Part shown: one piece after another, positions 7,001 through 13,549 of the stretch
Layout of the letters: every line of letters begins with the position of its first letter
Position numbering within the stretch: the stretch's first letter is position 1
Source of the DNA: a virus
Direction: 5' to 3' (one strand)
Virus record (IMG/VR): IMGVR_UViG_3300047560_000620
Span: 1-21,569 of that record
Length of the DNA: 21,569 bases
Position numbers and translations under genes: made by a program
The notes under the pieces: generated by a model
Told to the model about the DNA's origin: nothing
Databases searched by the model: none
What the model saw: only the letters and a program-made list of their open reading frames with translations

Positions 7001-9776
7001 CAGCAAAACTGACGTTGCCGTGGAAAGCAATGGCCACTGTGCCCGCAAATGTAACGTTGCCCGTTGCCGGACCCGCCATTGTGAACGACGCGCATTTAGC
7101 AATCGCTGTTAAGCCAGCATCAATCGTGGCTGTGTAAGCCGTGGCATTAGACAACGAATCAAAATTAACGGCATCCAAAGATGTGGGAATGGCTGCTCCT
7201 GATACTCCACCAGATGACGTTGACCACTTAGTCGTGCTTGACCAGTTGCCTGTGCCACCTACCCAGTAAAGAGTTCTAGGTGCTGGAGTGGCAGTAAAAA
7301 ATATTGGGCCTGTATTGCCAGCAGTATTGGTGCTATTTGCGCCAACATAGAACTCACCAGGGCTACTAGTAGAAACCGCGCAGTAGCTGATGGAAAGGTA
7401 GTCTATACCCGAATTTGCTGGGCCAGCAATAACTAGCGTATATGTGGATGCAGCGCTAAACGGCGCGAGTGTTACTACGTTTCCCGCAGTTCCTGTAACT
7501 GACCATTTCCCAATCGTATGTGTAACGCTGGATTGAAATGTAATTGTATGCGCTACGGTTTTGGTGGATGCAAGTTCGCCAAATGTATTTGAACCGGTAA
7601 TGGTCAGCGTTGATGTCCCCGTTGTACCGCCAATTGTTAGTTTGTTGTAATAACGACTACCACCATCAAATGTTCTTGCTGTAGTAGATGTGTTAGATAA
7701 AACAATGTTTGCTGTTCCCGCTATTAGAGTATTTGCAGAAATTATGCCCCATACAGTACCCGTACCAGTAAGAGTCCAAGTACCAGACCCCATTTTTACG
7801 ACTGCCAAGCCTGATGAATTTGTGCAAGATAATGCGCCAATCGTAACGTTATAAGTAACAGCATCAAATGTGCCGTAGGTAAGAATTAAAGTTGAGGTAG
7901 AAATTAAAGAAAACGCATCAGCAAGCCGCACAGTAACAAGAGGGTTAATAGTTGATACAAAACAACTAAACTGAACCCCATTACTCGTAATAGTAGAAGT
8001 TCCATTTTTGGCAAAAGCAATTGATCCCGCCGAACTTAATGCTGTGACACCTGTGCCAAACTTCCAATCACCATAAACAACCGGCGTAGTTGAACCCGCG
8101 CTTAATGACATTGCGCTAGTTCGCGCAGACGCATCAAACGTACCAATGTTCCAAGCCGCGTTAATCGTGATCGTACCTGTCACCGATCCCGTGTTATCAA
8201 ACACCGCCGTATCTTGAGCCAGTGGGAAGTTGTTTACCGCAGGCGCCCCACCAGAAGAAGTCGCCCAACCAGTAGCACTCCAGTTTTGTGCGCCAGCAAG
8301 GTTCCAGTAAACGGTTTTTGGTGACGGGAATGTGATGCCTGAGTTGCCGCCGCAGTTGCCTGCACGAGTTGGAGAACTGCCCGCAGCCGCTCCAGCAATC
8401 GTAATGTCACGGAAGTCACAGTCGGTTGCTGAAAGCAAATTAACAGCCAGAGTGCGAGAGGTTCCAACCGTGTCAGATCTCAAAAACAGACGATTTACAG
8501 CGGAAGCCCCTGAACAATTCAACGTTCCGTTAATGGTTTGCGGGTCCGAGAACGTTGCTCCCATTACTCCCGCCGGTACTGGAGAGGTAAAAGTCAAGTT
8601 GTTGTATGTGTTTGATCCAGTAATTGTATGGGTTGAGAATGCGTTGTTTGTGAAAGATACGTTGTAAAAAACAAGGCCGCCACCGTTAAAAGTCATGGAT
8701 GTCCCTATGGCCTGAAGCAAAGAAGTTCCCGCATTAAACGTTAAATTTGTTGATGTTAAAAAATTTAGCGTTGAACTAAAACTTAGTGTACTTGCACCAA
8801 GAGATATTGTTCTAACATTGGTGTTGGTGGATGTTAAAGTGCCAAGAGTAACCGCATACCCTTGTGTATTAAAGGTTCCGTTGGTGACGGTCAGCGTGTT
8901 TGTACCAATGTCCAACGCATCAGCAAGTTTCACCGTGCCGCCGTAGGTGTTTACGGCGATGGGACAGGTAAATGTTTTACCAGCGCTAGTGATGGTTTGG
9001 GTGCCGCCGCCGGAAAAAGTAAGGCCCAATAAGTTAGAAATTGTTGTGCCAGAGCCATTTGTCCAGTTTCCGTAAACTGTTGTTGCATTTGACACAGACA
9101 ATGTCATTGCACTTGTGCGTGCTGACATATCTACAGAACCAACATACCCGATGGCGGCATCCAGCGAAATTACCCCTGTTACCGAACCAGCGTTGTTAAA
9201 TGTTGCGGTATCTTGAGGTAATGGAAAATTGTCTGTTGAAGGTGCGCCACCCGATGTAGCTGCCCAACCTGTTGCCGACCAGTTCTGTGCCCCAGCCAAG
9301 TTCCAATACACCGTCTTAGGCGCATCAAACGTAATACCACGGCATTCGCCTCTGTTGCCAATCCGTGTACCGCTGATAGGCGCTGATGTGCCTGTGACGT
9401 ACACGCCACGAAAATCACAATCAAAAATACTTGCGGCACCATTGACGATCAAATTAGTGGAAATGCCATAAGTAGTTGACCTAAACCAAATTCTGTTATT
9501 TCCAGCAGTACCTGTCGTTGTCAATGCGCCTGTTGTAAGCGAAACGGTAATAGCAATTTGAAGAATGCCAGCGCCAGCGCTGGGCGTAATAGTCAATGAA
9601 TTTACTTGTTGCGCGGTATCGACTGTGGCAACGAATTTGCCACCAGAGTTTGCATCAAATATGGCATCATCAGCAGAAGTTGGCACAGATGCGCCAGATG
9701 CTCCTCCCGACGAGGTAGACCATTTGGTTGTGCTTGACCAGTTTCCTGCGCCACCAACCCAATATCTAGCAGCCAT
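4029..9776 (-). CDS. Giant modular repeat tail fibre or adhesin (1915 aa)
   Basis: The largest gene in the window. It begins MAARYWVGGAGNWSSTTKW, and the same YWVGG module returns near residue 836. A second module, DFR followed by an ITF element and KTVYW(N), occurs near residues 120-200, 450-530 and 1140-1210. Between these lie many short beta-strand repeats (for example TLTFNAGTS, FAGGGLTFYNVSFT, ITGSNTYNNLTF), typical of a beta-solenoid. Residues about 1530-1854 hold roughly sixteen repeats of 20 residues with core [ED][TS]AT[GA]TD. Residues 1859-1913 are five 11-residue WQxI repeats. No signal peptide or catalytic motif is seen. A surface-binding fibre is inferred from the repeats and from the neighbouring fibre gene. 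The start ATG follows the preceding stop directly (TAAATG). I see no frameshift along the frame. Confidence 0.85.
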   Translation of the reverse strand: MAARYWVGGAGNWSSTTKWSTSSGGASGASVPTSADDAIFDANSGGKFVATVDTAQQVNSLTITPSAGAGILQIAITVSLTTGALTTTGTAGNNRIWFRSTTYGISTNLIVNGAASIFDCDFRGVYVTGTSAPISGTRIGNRGECRGITFDAPKTVYWNLAGAQNWSATGWAATSGGAPSTDNFPLPQDTATFNNAGSVTGVISLDAAIGYVGSVDMSARTSAMTLSVSNATTVYGNWTNGSGTTISNLLGLTFSGGGTQTITSAGKTFTCPIAVNTYGGTVKLADALDIGTNTLTVTNGTFNTQGYAVTLGTLTSTNTNVRTISLGASTLSFSSTLNFLTSTNLTFNAGTSLLQAIGTSMTFNGGGLVFYNVSFTNNAFSTHTITGSNTYNNLTFTSPVPAGVMGATFSDPQTINGTLNCSGASAVNRLFLRSDTVGTSRTLAVNLLSATDCDFRDITIAGAAAGSSPTRAGNCGGNSGITFPSPKTVYWNLAGAQNWSATGWATSSGGAPAVNNFPLAQDTAVFDNTGSVTGTITINAAWNIGTFDASARTSAMSLSAGSTTPVVYGDWKFGTGVTALSSAGSIAFAKNGTSTITSNGVQFSCFVSTINPLVTVRLADAFSLISTSTLILTYGTFDAVTYNVTIGALSCTNSSGLAVVKMGSGTWTLTGTGTVWGIISANTLIAGTANIVLSNTSTTARTFDGGSRYYNKLTIGGTTGTSTLTITGSNTFGELASTKTVAHTITFQSSVTHTIGKWSVTGTAGNVVTLAPFSAASTYTLVIAGPANSGIDYLSISYCAVSTSSPGEFYVGANSTNTAGNTGPIFFTATPAPRTLYWVGGTGNWSSTTKWSTSSGGVSGAAIPTSLDAVNFDSLSNATAYTATIDAGLTAIAKCASFTMAGPATGNVTFAGTVAIAFHGNVSFAATGITRTYTGAMSLAGNSSYTFTTNGQALSSIVTVIGVGATWTLGSAFSNANSFTVTYGSFSTSGSNYSFSPTSLASSGTTVRSLSLNASTVPLAGNMTFTIITNLTFNAGTSSISISTTAPTFAGGGLTFYNVSFTSAAATSITITGVNTFNTLSFAGQTTVGICAVTFNANQTISTLTLNAGTAAAYRTFLASDTLGTQRTLSVGTLTAGAADYDFRDIAITGAASPIAPTRAGDCKGNSGITFPAAKTVYFAVAASSNWGSAGSGSWSGSNNGIPNVTQFPLAQDTAIFPSTPTAYPTSGNIVTVNANYNIGTIDMSARTANTMTLATGTTTPAIYGNWINGTGTTLTGSNNMTFAGRGSQTITSAGVTFTQVFTISSPTGSVTLQDALVCSGVAPSSLTISAGTFDAASYSVSLSGGGLAATGTGFGARSIAFGTGTWTIAFAGTAVTISATANIPTIAGTGTISLTSASSKTFAGGGISYSGITLNNGGAGALTVTGNNTLKDITNSYSATGAATISLGATITTLAQFTGTGAAAKLLTLSGTSAAAPATLILTSGTVTTPDYLSISNVRAYSLSSTWYAGANSTNLGSLGWIFASSGGVVYAVYITETGIGADSITAGLRYSGAITETATGTQTNSAIFSPLSRIIETATGTDSDSAQVNAQANISETSTAADSILSKVVFLGQVADSATASDLIAAARAYAAAIAETAAAADQISAAATFRAQMLDTATGMDMLNAHAQFAATVLNTATGTDVVAALTSVLASLSESAAASDLVAAIKVMNSLLLEGATVADAVTAAGSVYLAATSDSALATQTNSAAAGFLSAFSDSATGTQINSTTFDVSARVSETVTGTDAGIANAGFATQILELGTVADLVLVAPSVFNAAALAAASATDSFDPAGSVYYSAVPEMATAYDYVIAAYLWNPIDDTQVPNWQNINNSQAAGWQDIEDTQSPSWQSINNTQSAGWQDIDDTQAPDWQDIKT
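4038..4202 (-). repeat. Five tandem 11-residue WQxI repeats at the end of the giant fibre
   Basis: Five consecutive 33-base units encode DDTQVPNWQNI, NNSQAAGWQDI, EDTQSPSWQSI, NNTQSAGWQDI and DDTQAPDWQDI, followed only by KT and the stop. Consensus: [DEN][DN][TS]QxxxWQxI. Odd units carry an acidic pair and a proline, even units NN and Ala-Gly, so the real period is 22 residues. The units differ at the DNA level. Confidence 0.95.
4215..5189 (-). repeat. About sixteen 20-residue repeats in the giant fibre
   Basis: Units begin with patterns such as ITETATGTQTN, IIETATGTDSD, VADSATASDLI, VLNTATGTDVV and FSDSATGTQIN, followed by an Ala-rich hydrophobic stretch. Most are exactly 20 residues (60 bases) long, with one- or two-residue slips near the end. 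The consensus is [IVL]x[ED][TS]AT[GA][TA][DQ]. Codon use differs between units, so the repeat is protein-level rather than a recent DNA expansion. Confidence 0.9.
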
Positions 9777-9959
9777 TTATGCCTCCTGGACTGGAGGCTC
9801 TTCTGCTGGAGGGGGGCTAACAATGGCAAGCCAATTATCGAAGCGCTGCTGCTTCATGGCATCGATCTCAGCGTCAGACAACCCATGGTCATCCGGAAGA
9901 TGCAAAGCATCACGGAAAACGCCATAGGTCGAGTCAAACTCAAAGTCAATTTTGACCAT
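9777..9959 (-). CDS. Small conserved phage protein before the fibre
   Basis: A 60-aa acidic protein, MVKIDFEFDSTYGVF, then RDALHLPDDHGLSDAEIDAM, KQQRFDNWLAIV and a Pro/Glu tail PPPAEEPPVQEA. The pattern F[ED]F-[DT]-YGVFRDAL-LPDDH-[LF][ST]DAEI-MKQQR-DNW is one I remember as a recurring small protein just upstream of fibre genes in related phages; no function is known to me. It might help assemble or fold the fibre, but this is inference from position only. Start ATG is preceded by GGGGTG. Its stop abuts the ATG of the giant fibre, suggesting translational coupling. Confidence 0.75.
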   Translation of the reverse strand: MVKIDFEFDSTYGVFRDALHLPDDHGLSDAEIDAMKQQRFDNWLAIVSPPPAEEPPVQEA

Positions 9960-9970
9960 CTGTCACCCCA

Positions 9971-10546
9971 TTAACCGGCCAGACTGAACGTATAAGTAAC
10001 ATTGAGTGTATCGCCGCTCACCACGTTGCGGTCGCCGGGCGACTGGAAATCGGCGGCAGAGAACAGCGTGCCGGTCGTGCCGCCAGCCGTGTTGTTGCTG
10101 GTCAAGAATGCTCCGCCCACAGTCTGTGTGGCGTTGATCGTGAACGACGCAGGAGATGCACTATTGGTCACAACTGATGGGTTGGCATTGGTAGCCGCTG
10201 CAAACGTGGCTGCGGGGCGCGTGCCAGCATACGGGGTGACCTCAGTCCAACCAGCGTGAGAGGACATTGTGTCGGTAGCAGCAGGAGTGTTGGATGCGCC
10301 AGCGCCGTACAAGCCAATGTACCAAGACGTGATCTGAGCTGTGCTGGTCAGAGCAACGCCAGCCATGTACTGAAGGCCAACGTTCACCACCAAGTTTTGC
10401 GATTCCGCGCGCCACTTCAACAGGCCGTCTTTGTCATAGCATTCCATGGTGAATCGGCCAGTAGCTTTGGCTGTTTCGCCAGATTTGGTTCCAGCAACCA
10501 GCCCACTCATCATGGTGTCAGATGCTTTTGCTTTTTCAATGGACAT
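9971..10546 (-). CDS. Beta-rich virion structural protein
   Basis: A 191-aa protein. The N-terminal part contains TGRFTMECYDKDGLLKWRAE then SQNLVVNVGLQYMAGVAL. The centre has WYIGLYGAGASNTPAATDTM and SHAGWTEVTPYAGTRPAATF, and the end is Thr/Ser/Asn-rich with TVGGAFLTS and DTLNVTYTFSLAG. This layout (short antiparallel strands, a WYIGLY core and a DTLNVTYTF end) is one I remember in phage tail or neck proteins annotated only as structural. No catalytic residues stand out. AAGGAG lies 7 bases before the ATG. It sits between another small beta-rich protein and the fibre genes, so a role at the tail tip or as a fibre adaptor is plausible (inference). Confidence 0.75.
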   Translation of the reverse strand: MSIEKAKASDTMMSGLVAGTKSGETAKATGRFTMECYDKDGLLKWRAESQNLVVNVGLQYMAGVALTSTAQITSWYIGLYGAGASNTPAATDTMSSHAGWTEVTPYAGTRPAATFAAATNANPSVVTNSASPASFTINATQTVGGAFLTSNNTAGGTTGTLFSAADFQSPGDRNVVSGDTLNVTYTFSLAG

Positions 10547-10555
10547 GATTGCTCC

Positions 10556-10963
10556 TTATGCAAATCGGATAACTGCAGAGCTTGCTGTGTCAGCCGGCAT
10601 CTGCACGGTAAAACTTGAAGTTGCCGTTTTGTCGGCGCCAAAATCTAACACTGCAATGGCTAGGTTTCCAAGACTCGTATTGTAAATAAGAGCGCCCCTG
10701 GCCGTGAATGCAGCAGGGCTCCAAACAACATCATCAAAATTTAGATACGCCGTTGTGCCAGATTGCTGAACAGTAACCCCGGTAAGAATTTTCCCGCCGG
10801 CTGTATACCCTGTTCCAACAACTTCATTGCTTGTTGTGTAAGCGGTTGTTGAGTAACTCAAATCTGCGTTTGCAGTGTACAGAGCAATTTTTAAAGTGCC
10901 TTCTGCCAAATACCCAAGAGCAGAGTATTTGGCTTGAGTTGTTAGGCCCTGTGATACAGACAT
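10556..10963 (-). CDS. Small beta-rich structural protein
   Basis: A 135-aa protein. Key segment: LKIALYTANADLSYSTTAY, then TTSNEVVGTGYTAGGKILTG and LNFDDVVWSPAAFTARGALI. The pattern IALYT-x(12)-Y-[TS]xxNEV-GTGYTAGG is a signature I remember from many phage minor structural proteins placed beside the adaptor and fibre genes. The function is unknown, but it is probably a virion component. The gene starts 1 base after the adaptor stop (TAAGATG), so translation may be coupled. The ribosome site is weak, in keeping with re-initiation. Confidence 0.75.
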   Translation of the reverse strand: MSVSQGLTTQAKYSALGYLAEGTLKIALYTANADLSYSTTAYTTSNEVVGTGYTAGGKILTGVTVQQSGTTAYLNFDDVVWSPAAFTARGALIYNTSLGNLAIAVLDFGADKTATSSFTVQMPADTASSAVIRFA

Positions 10964-10964
10964 C

Positions 10965-11618
10965 TTAGTTCACCTGTGTCCGCACTTGCCCATCGCGATA
11001 AGCATCCATACGCTGCTTACCATCGCCCAGGTTCTTGAGAAGAGCCATAGATTGGACAAACTGATCTTTGTAGAACTTGACCAAATCTTCTTCGCCCTTC
11101 ATGTATCGAATGGCCTCAACCATCGTTGCATTAAACAAAGCAGAATCAAAGTTATCGCCAAGCCAAGTTGTGTTGGCAGTGACAATTGATTCTGGATAGT
11201 AGTAGTAATGCAACTCTACGCCATAAGTGGTATCAGGCGTAGGACCTACGATGAATGACAGCTCCGTGTTCAATCCATACACAGGGCCAAAGATGGCGTA
11301 ATACTTTGGAGTGCCTTGTTTTGAAGAGGCCGTACTTGGATATGCCTCCCGCAAAAAGTTCACGTCTTTGTTGATTAAATAGGTGTAGTTATCACCATCA
11401 ATCAGCGCCAAAGAGTAAACCGACAAAAAGTCGTTCGGGGCATTCAAATACTTATTTCCAACAGTCAGCGTGCCCGTCACATTTTTTCGTAGATTTGCAA
11501 TCTGAACGGTGTTGTAAATCGTCTGTTCAGCGATTTTGATCATCGTATTGATGTCTGCTGTGGGAAACGTGTTCTCACAGTAATCTTGAACAGCAGTAAC
11601 GAGTTCGCTGTAGTTCAT
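10965..11618 (-). CDS. Head-tail adaptor protein, SU10-type
   Basis: A 217-aa protein beginning MNYSELVTAVQDYCENTF then PTADINTMIKIAEQTIYNTV. It is followed by LRKNVTGTLTVGNKYLNAPN, DFLSVYSLALIDG, GTPKYYAIFGP, ELSFIVGPTPDTTYGVELHY, YYYPESIV, TTWLGDNFDSALFNATMVEA and a C-terminal charged helix. The N-terminal helices, the central P-[NS]DFLSVYSL and the PTPD element with tyrosine-rich strands are typical of the phage adaptor family named after phage SU10, which joins the portal ring to the tail. Neighbouring small beta-rich and fibre genes fit. It supports a podovirus-like neck. The protein looks complete. Confidence 0.85.
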   Translation of the reverse strand: MNYSELVTAVQDYCENTFPTADINTMIKIAEQTIYNTVQIANLRKNVTGTLTVGNKYLNAPNDFLSVYSLALIDGDNYTYLINKDVNFLREAYPSTASSKQGTPKYYAIFGPVYGLNTELSFIVGPTPDTTYGVELHYYYYPESIVTANTTWLGDNFDSALFNATMVEAIRYMKGEEDLVKFYKDQFVQSMALLKNLGDGKQRMDAYRDGQVRTQVN

Positions 11619-11625
11619 TTAATTC

Positions 11626-11850
11626 TCACGCCATTGGGCCGCGAGCCATCACGCCTTTTGTGGCCGCACCAGTTCCACGGATTTTAATTCCCTTGGTTTT
11701 AACCGGATACTCACCAGCAGACTTATCGATGTTGCCAACGCTTACATCATAAGTATCTAGTTTGCTATTATTCTTTGCTTTCGCCAAAGCGGGAGCTGCC
11801 TCTTTATATCGTCCGACATAAGCAGAAGCTGGCTTGTTGTTTTTTGCCAT
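11626..11850 (-). CDS. Small basic phage protein with RGTGAATKG motif
   Basis: A 74-aa lysine-rich protein. It starts MAKNNKPASAYVGRYKEA and ends with TKGIKIRGTGAATKGVMARG then PMA (residues 52-74). This glycine-rich basic C-terminus is very recognisable among uncultured aquatic phages as I remember them, where it is also the C-terminus; no function is known to me. The arginine/lysine-rich, glycine-rich tail could contact nucleic acid or fit into a virion channel (inference). The start lies 2 bases after the previous stop (TGATCATG), so translation is probably coupled. Other small basic proteins with shared motifs are next to it and further upstream. Confidence 0.75.
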   Translation of the reverse strand: MAKNNKPASAYVGRYKEAAPALAKAKNNSKLDTYDVSVGNIDKSAGEYPVKTKGIKIRGTGAATKGVMARGPMA

Positions 11851-11852
11851 GA

Positions 11853-12050
11853 TCAGCCTTTCTTTTGAGCAGCGACTTTGGCCAAGTTGCGGCCAACTTT
11901 CATCATCTGCTCATTGGTTTTACCGCCGCCAAGTTTGCCTTTGCCTTTGGCGCCAGCCTGGATTTCAACGGAAGGACCGCTATCACCAAGATTTTTACCT
12001 TTGGTCTTGCCATTTTTGGCAATGCCATCAGCAGAACGTGTATAAGCCAT
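11853..12050 (-). CDS. Small basic protein with N-terminal DGIA..GKT motif
   Basis: A 65-aa protein starting MAYTRSADGIAKNGKTKGKN, then a Gly/Lys-rich middle (AGAKGKGKLGGGKTNEQMMK) and a C-terminal VGRNLAKVAAQKKG. The residues RSADGIAKNGKTKGK (5-19) are the same motif found at the C-terminus of three other small proteins in this window, but here it is at the N-terminus. Two adjacent ATGs are possible. The second (12050) is preferred because GGAG lies 6 bases upstream, against 3 for 12053. Strongly basic. Function unknown; a nucleic-acid-binding or virion-internal role is only a guess. Confidence 0.75.
   Translation of the reverse strand: MAYTRSADGIAKNGKTKGKNLGDSGPSVEIQAGAKGKGKLGGGKTNEQMMKVGRNLAKVAAQKKG
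11994..12038 (-). repeat. DGIA..GKT motif copy, N-terminal version
   Basis: Encodes RSADGIAKNGKTKGK. Other copies lie at 13808-13858, 14336-14386 and 14563-14607. This is the only one located at a protein start. Confidence 0.85.
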
Positions 12051-12060
12051 CATTTACTCC

Positions 12061-12450
12061 TTACGTCACCGACACAGTGACTGTACCAACATTCCCTTGA
12101 ATAACCAAGTTATTTGGAGTTAAAACTTCATCAAAATAACTTGCCCCACCAACCGGGTTCCAGCCCCATTGAATGACTCGGCTACCACCACCAGGAGTCC
12201 CGTCCACCGTAGTTCCAGACACAAAATAGGTTGTGTCCTTTCTTGGGTTTCGAACTGCCTGTGGATCATCCACTGGGAACATTCCCAACAGCAATTGCGG
12301 CTGATCAGGATCCCAGCACTCAGGACAAACAAGCAATTGATACCGTTTTGTCTTGATGATCTCTTCTTTGAGCTGTTTCAGCTTGTACTGCTGACCGCAG
12401 CGGTCGCACTCAGCAATGCTGCGTTTGCCCGATGCGAATCTATTGCCCAT
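12061..12450 (-). CDS. Zinc-ribbon phage protein
   Basis: A 129-aa protein. Residues 15-18 (CDRC) and 42-45 (CPEC) form two CxxC pairs about 24 residues apart, a zinc-ribbon arrangement. The first sits in MGNRFASGKRSIAECDRCGQ and the second in LLVCPECWDPDQPQ. The C-terminal half (from about residue 70) is beta-rich and polar, ending VIQGNVGTVTVSVT, more like a structural domain. I remember similar CDRC...CPECWD proteins beside phage neck genes, annotated as hypothetical. The ribbon could bind nucleic acid or stabilise a small virion protein; no experiment is known to me. The start overlaps the preceding stop by one base (TAATG). Confidence 0.8.
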   Translation of the reverse strand: MGNRFASGKRSIAECDRCGQQYKLKQLKEEIIKTKRYQLLVCPECWDPDQPQLLLGMFPVDDPQAVRNPRKDTTYFVSGTTVDGTPGGGSRVIQWGWNPVGGASYFDEVLTPNNLVIQGNVGTVTVSVT

Positions 12451-13379
12451 TAAATTCCGCTCCCAATGAACATCTGGCGCGGCACAAAGCGGACAGCAGC
12501 CTTCTCCCGGTCCTCGCCGGCAGCCAGGTCAAACTGCTCGTTGTAAACGTTCTTCAGCATATCAATCCGCTGGGCAAGCTCAGGAACCTTCATCGCAATG
12601 TAGTACGCAAGGCCGGCAACAACCACTGGCAAGAAGCGGAAATTCATATCGCCAGTCTCAATACCGGCACCTGCATCCTGAACCCGACGCATTCTCCAAT
12701 ACACAAATTGGTACGTCGTTGTGTTATCTGGTGTTGGCCAAACAGTCACGGCCGGCAAATTTGGGTTGTAAACAATAGCCTGATCAGCATGTGAAGCTGC
12801 AGTTGTGTTGTTTTGACCCCTGAATACATTGCCAAGCTGATTGCCGCTGATGTACCCGTAGTAGATGTCTTCGCTACCGATGCGAATAAATCCGCTGGAA
12901 GCCAGCCCAGTTGTGTCGCTCAGCGAGATTGTCGTAGTTGAGGCATCAATTGCCCCATCCAGGACGGCATTTGTGGGCGAAACAACGCCAGACATGCGCT
13001 GCACCCAAACCTGAATGGGACGCGCCTGCGTCAGCTTGTTTGGGATCGTCGCATAAGTAGAAACACTAATGCGCGTAATGTTCAAGTCAGCCTGCGTTGA
13101 CACCGTATTGGCGCCAGTTCGAATGACGTGCTCTAGCAGATCAATCGTATCCAAAGGAAGCGCGTACGTGTTTAGGCCAGGAGTCAAGGTGATAGTTCCT
13201 TGCTCAATGGTCCACATATTGATGCCACGGTTTTGCCACTCAATCGTCATCAAATTCATTGATCGACGTGCAGTGCGCAAATCATAGCCAGACCGCATTT
13301 CGCGGCCAGCACGCTCCCACGCCTCTTCAGCGATTTCCGTAAATTCCAGGTCAAAAAGGGAGGTGCCGCTAGTTGTCAT
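12450..13379 (-). CDS. Neck connector / tail-tubular-A-like protein with inserted domain
   Basis: A 309-aa protein. Residues 8-58 are helical and match a common phage neck family: LFDLEFTEIAEEAWERAGRE, GYDLRTARRSMNLMTIEWQN, RGINMW. Next come beta strands (GTITLTPGLNTYALP). The C-terminal part has VTVWPTPDNTTTYQFVYWRM then RRVQDAG, and a long helical end (LAYYIAMKVPELAQRIDML). Such proteins sit under the portal and link the head to the tail or adaptor. Residues about 138-205 look like an extra inserted beta domain (LDGAIDASTTTISLSDTTG, then GFIRIGSEDIYYGYISGN, VFRGQNNTTAASHADQAIVY). The start overlaps the preceding 57-aa gene as ATGA. Confidence 0.8.
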   Translation of the reverse strand: MTTSGTSLFDLEFTEIAEEAWERAGREMRSGYDLRTARRSMNLMTIEWQNRGINMWTIEQGTITLTPGLNTYALPLDTIDLLEHVIRTGANTVSTQADLNITRISVSTYATIPNKLTQARPIQVWVQRMSGVVSPTNAVLDGAIDASTTTISLSDTTGLASSGFIRIGSEDIYYGYISGNQLGNVFRGQNNTTAASHADQAIVYNPNLPAVTVWPTPDNTTTYQFVYWRMRRVQDAGAGIETGDMNFRFLPVVVAGLAYYIAMKVPELAQRIDMLKNVYNEQFDLAAGEDREKAAVRFVPRQMFIGSGI

Positions 13380-13549
13380 TTCATGCCCTTGAGCGTTTCA
13401 GCCAAACGAGCACGCTGACCTAGCTTGCCAGGTTTCTTGGCAGCGGCAGCAAGTTTTTTGGCCGGGATTGGTTGGCCTTTTTTGGCGCCAAGCTCTTTGC
13501 GCAAAGCACCAGGCTTAGAGATTGCCTTCTGGATCCATTTTTCAGCCAT
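13376..13549 (-). CDS. Short basic helical protein (57 aa)
   Basis: A short gene read directly from the sequence. It encodes MAEKWIQKAISKPGALRKEL then GAKKGQPIPAKKLAAAAKKP, GKLGQRARLAETLKGMK. Most of the protein is helical and lysine/arginine-rich. The pattern WIQKAI-KPGALRK-LG-KKGQ-IPAKKL-AA-K-GKLG-RA-LA-TL is one I remember as a conserved small phage protein, so it is not a random frame. The start overlaps the end of the preceding 83-aa gene by 8 bases (ATGGCTGA). Its TGA overlaps the ATG of the next connector gene. No function is known to me. Confidence 0.85.
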   Translation of the reverse strand: MAEKWIQKAISKPGALRKELGAKKGQPIPAKKLAAAAKKPGKLGQRARLAETLKGMK

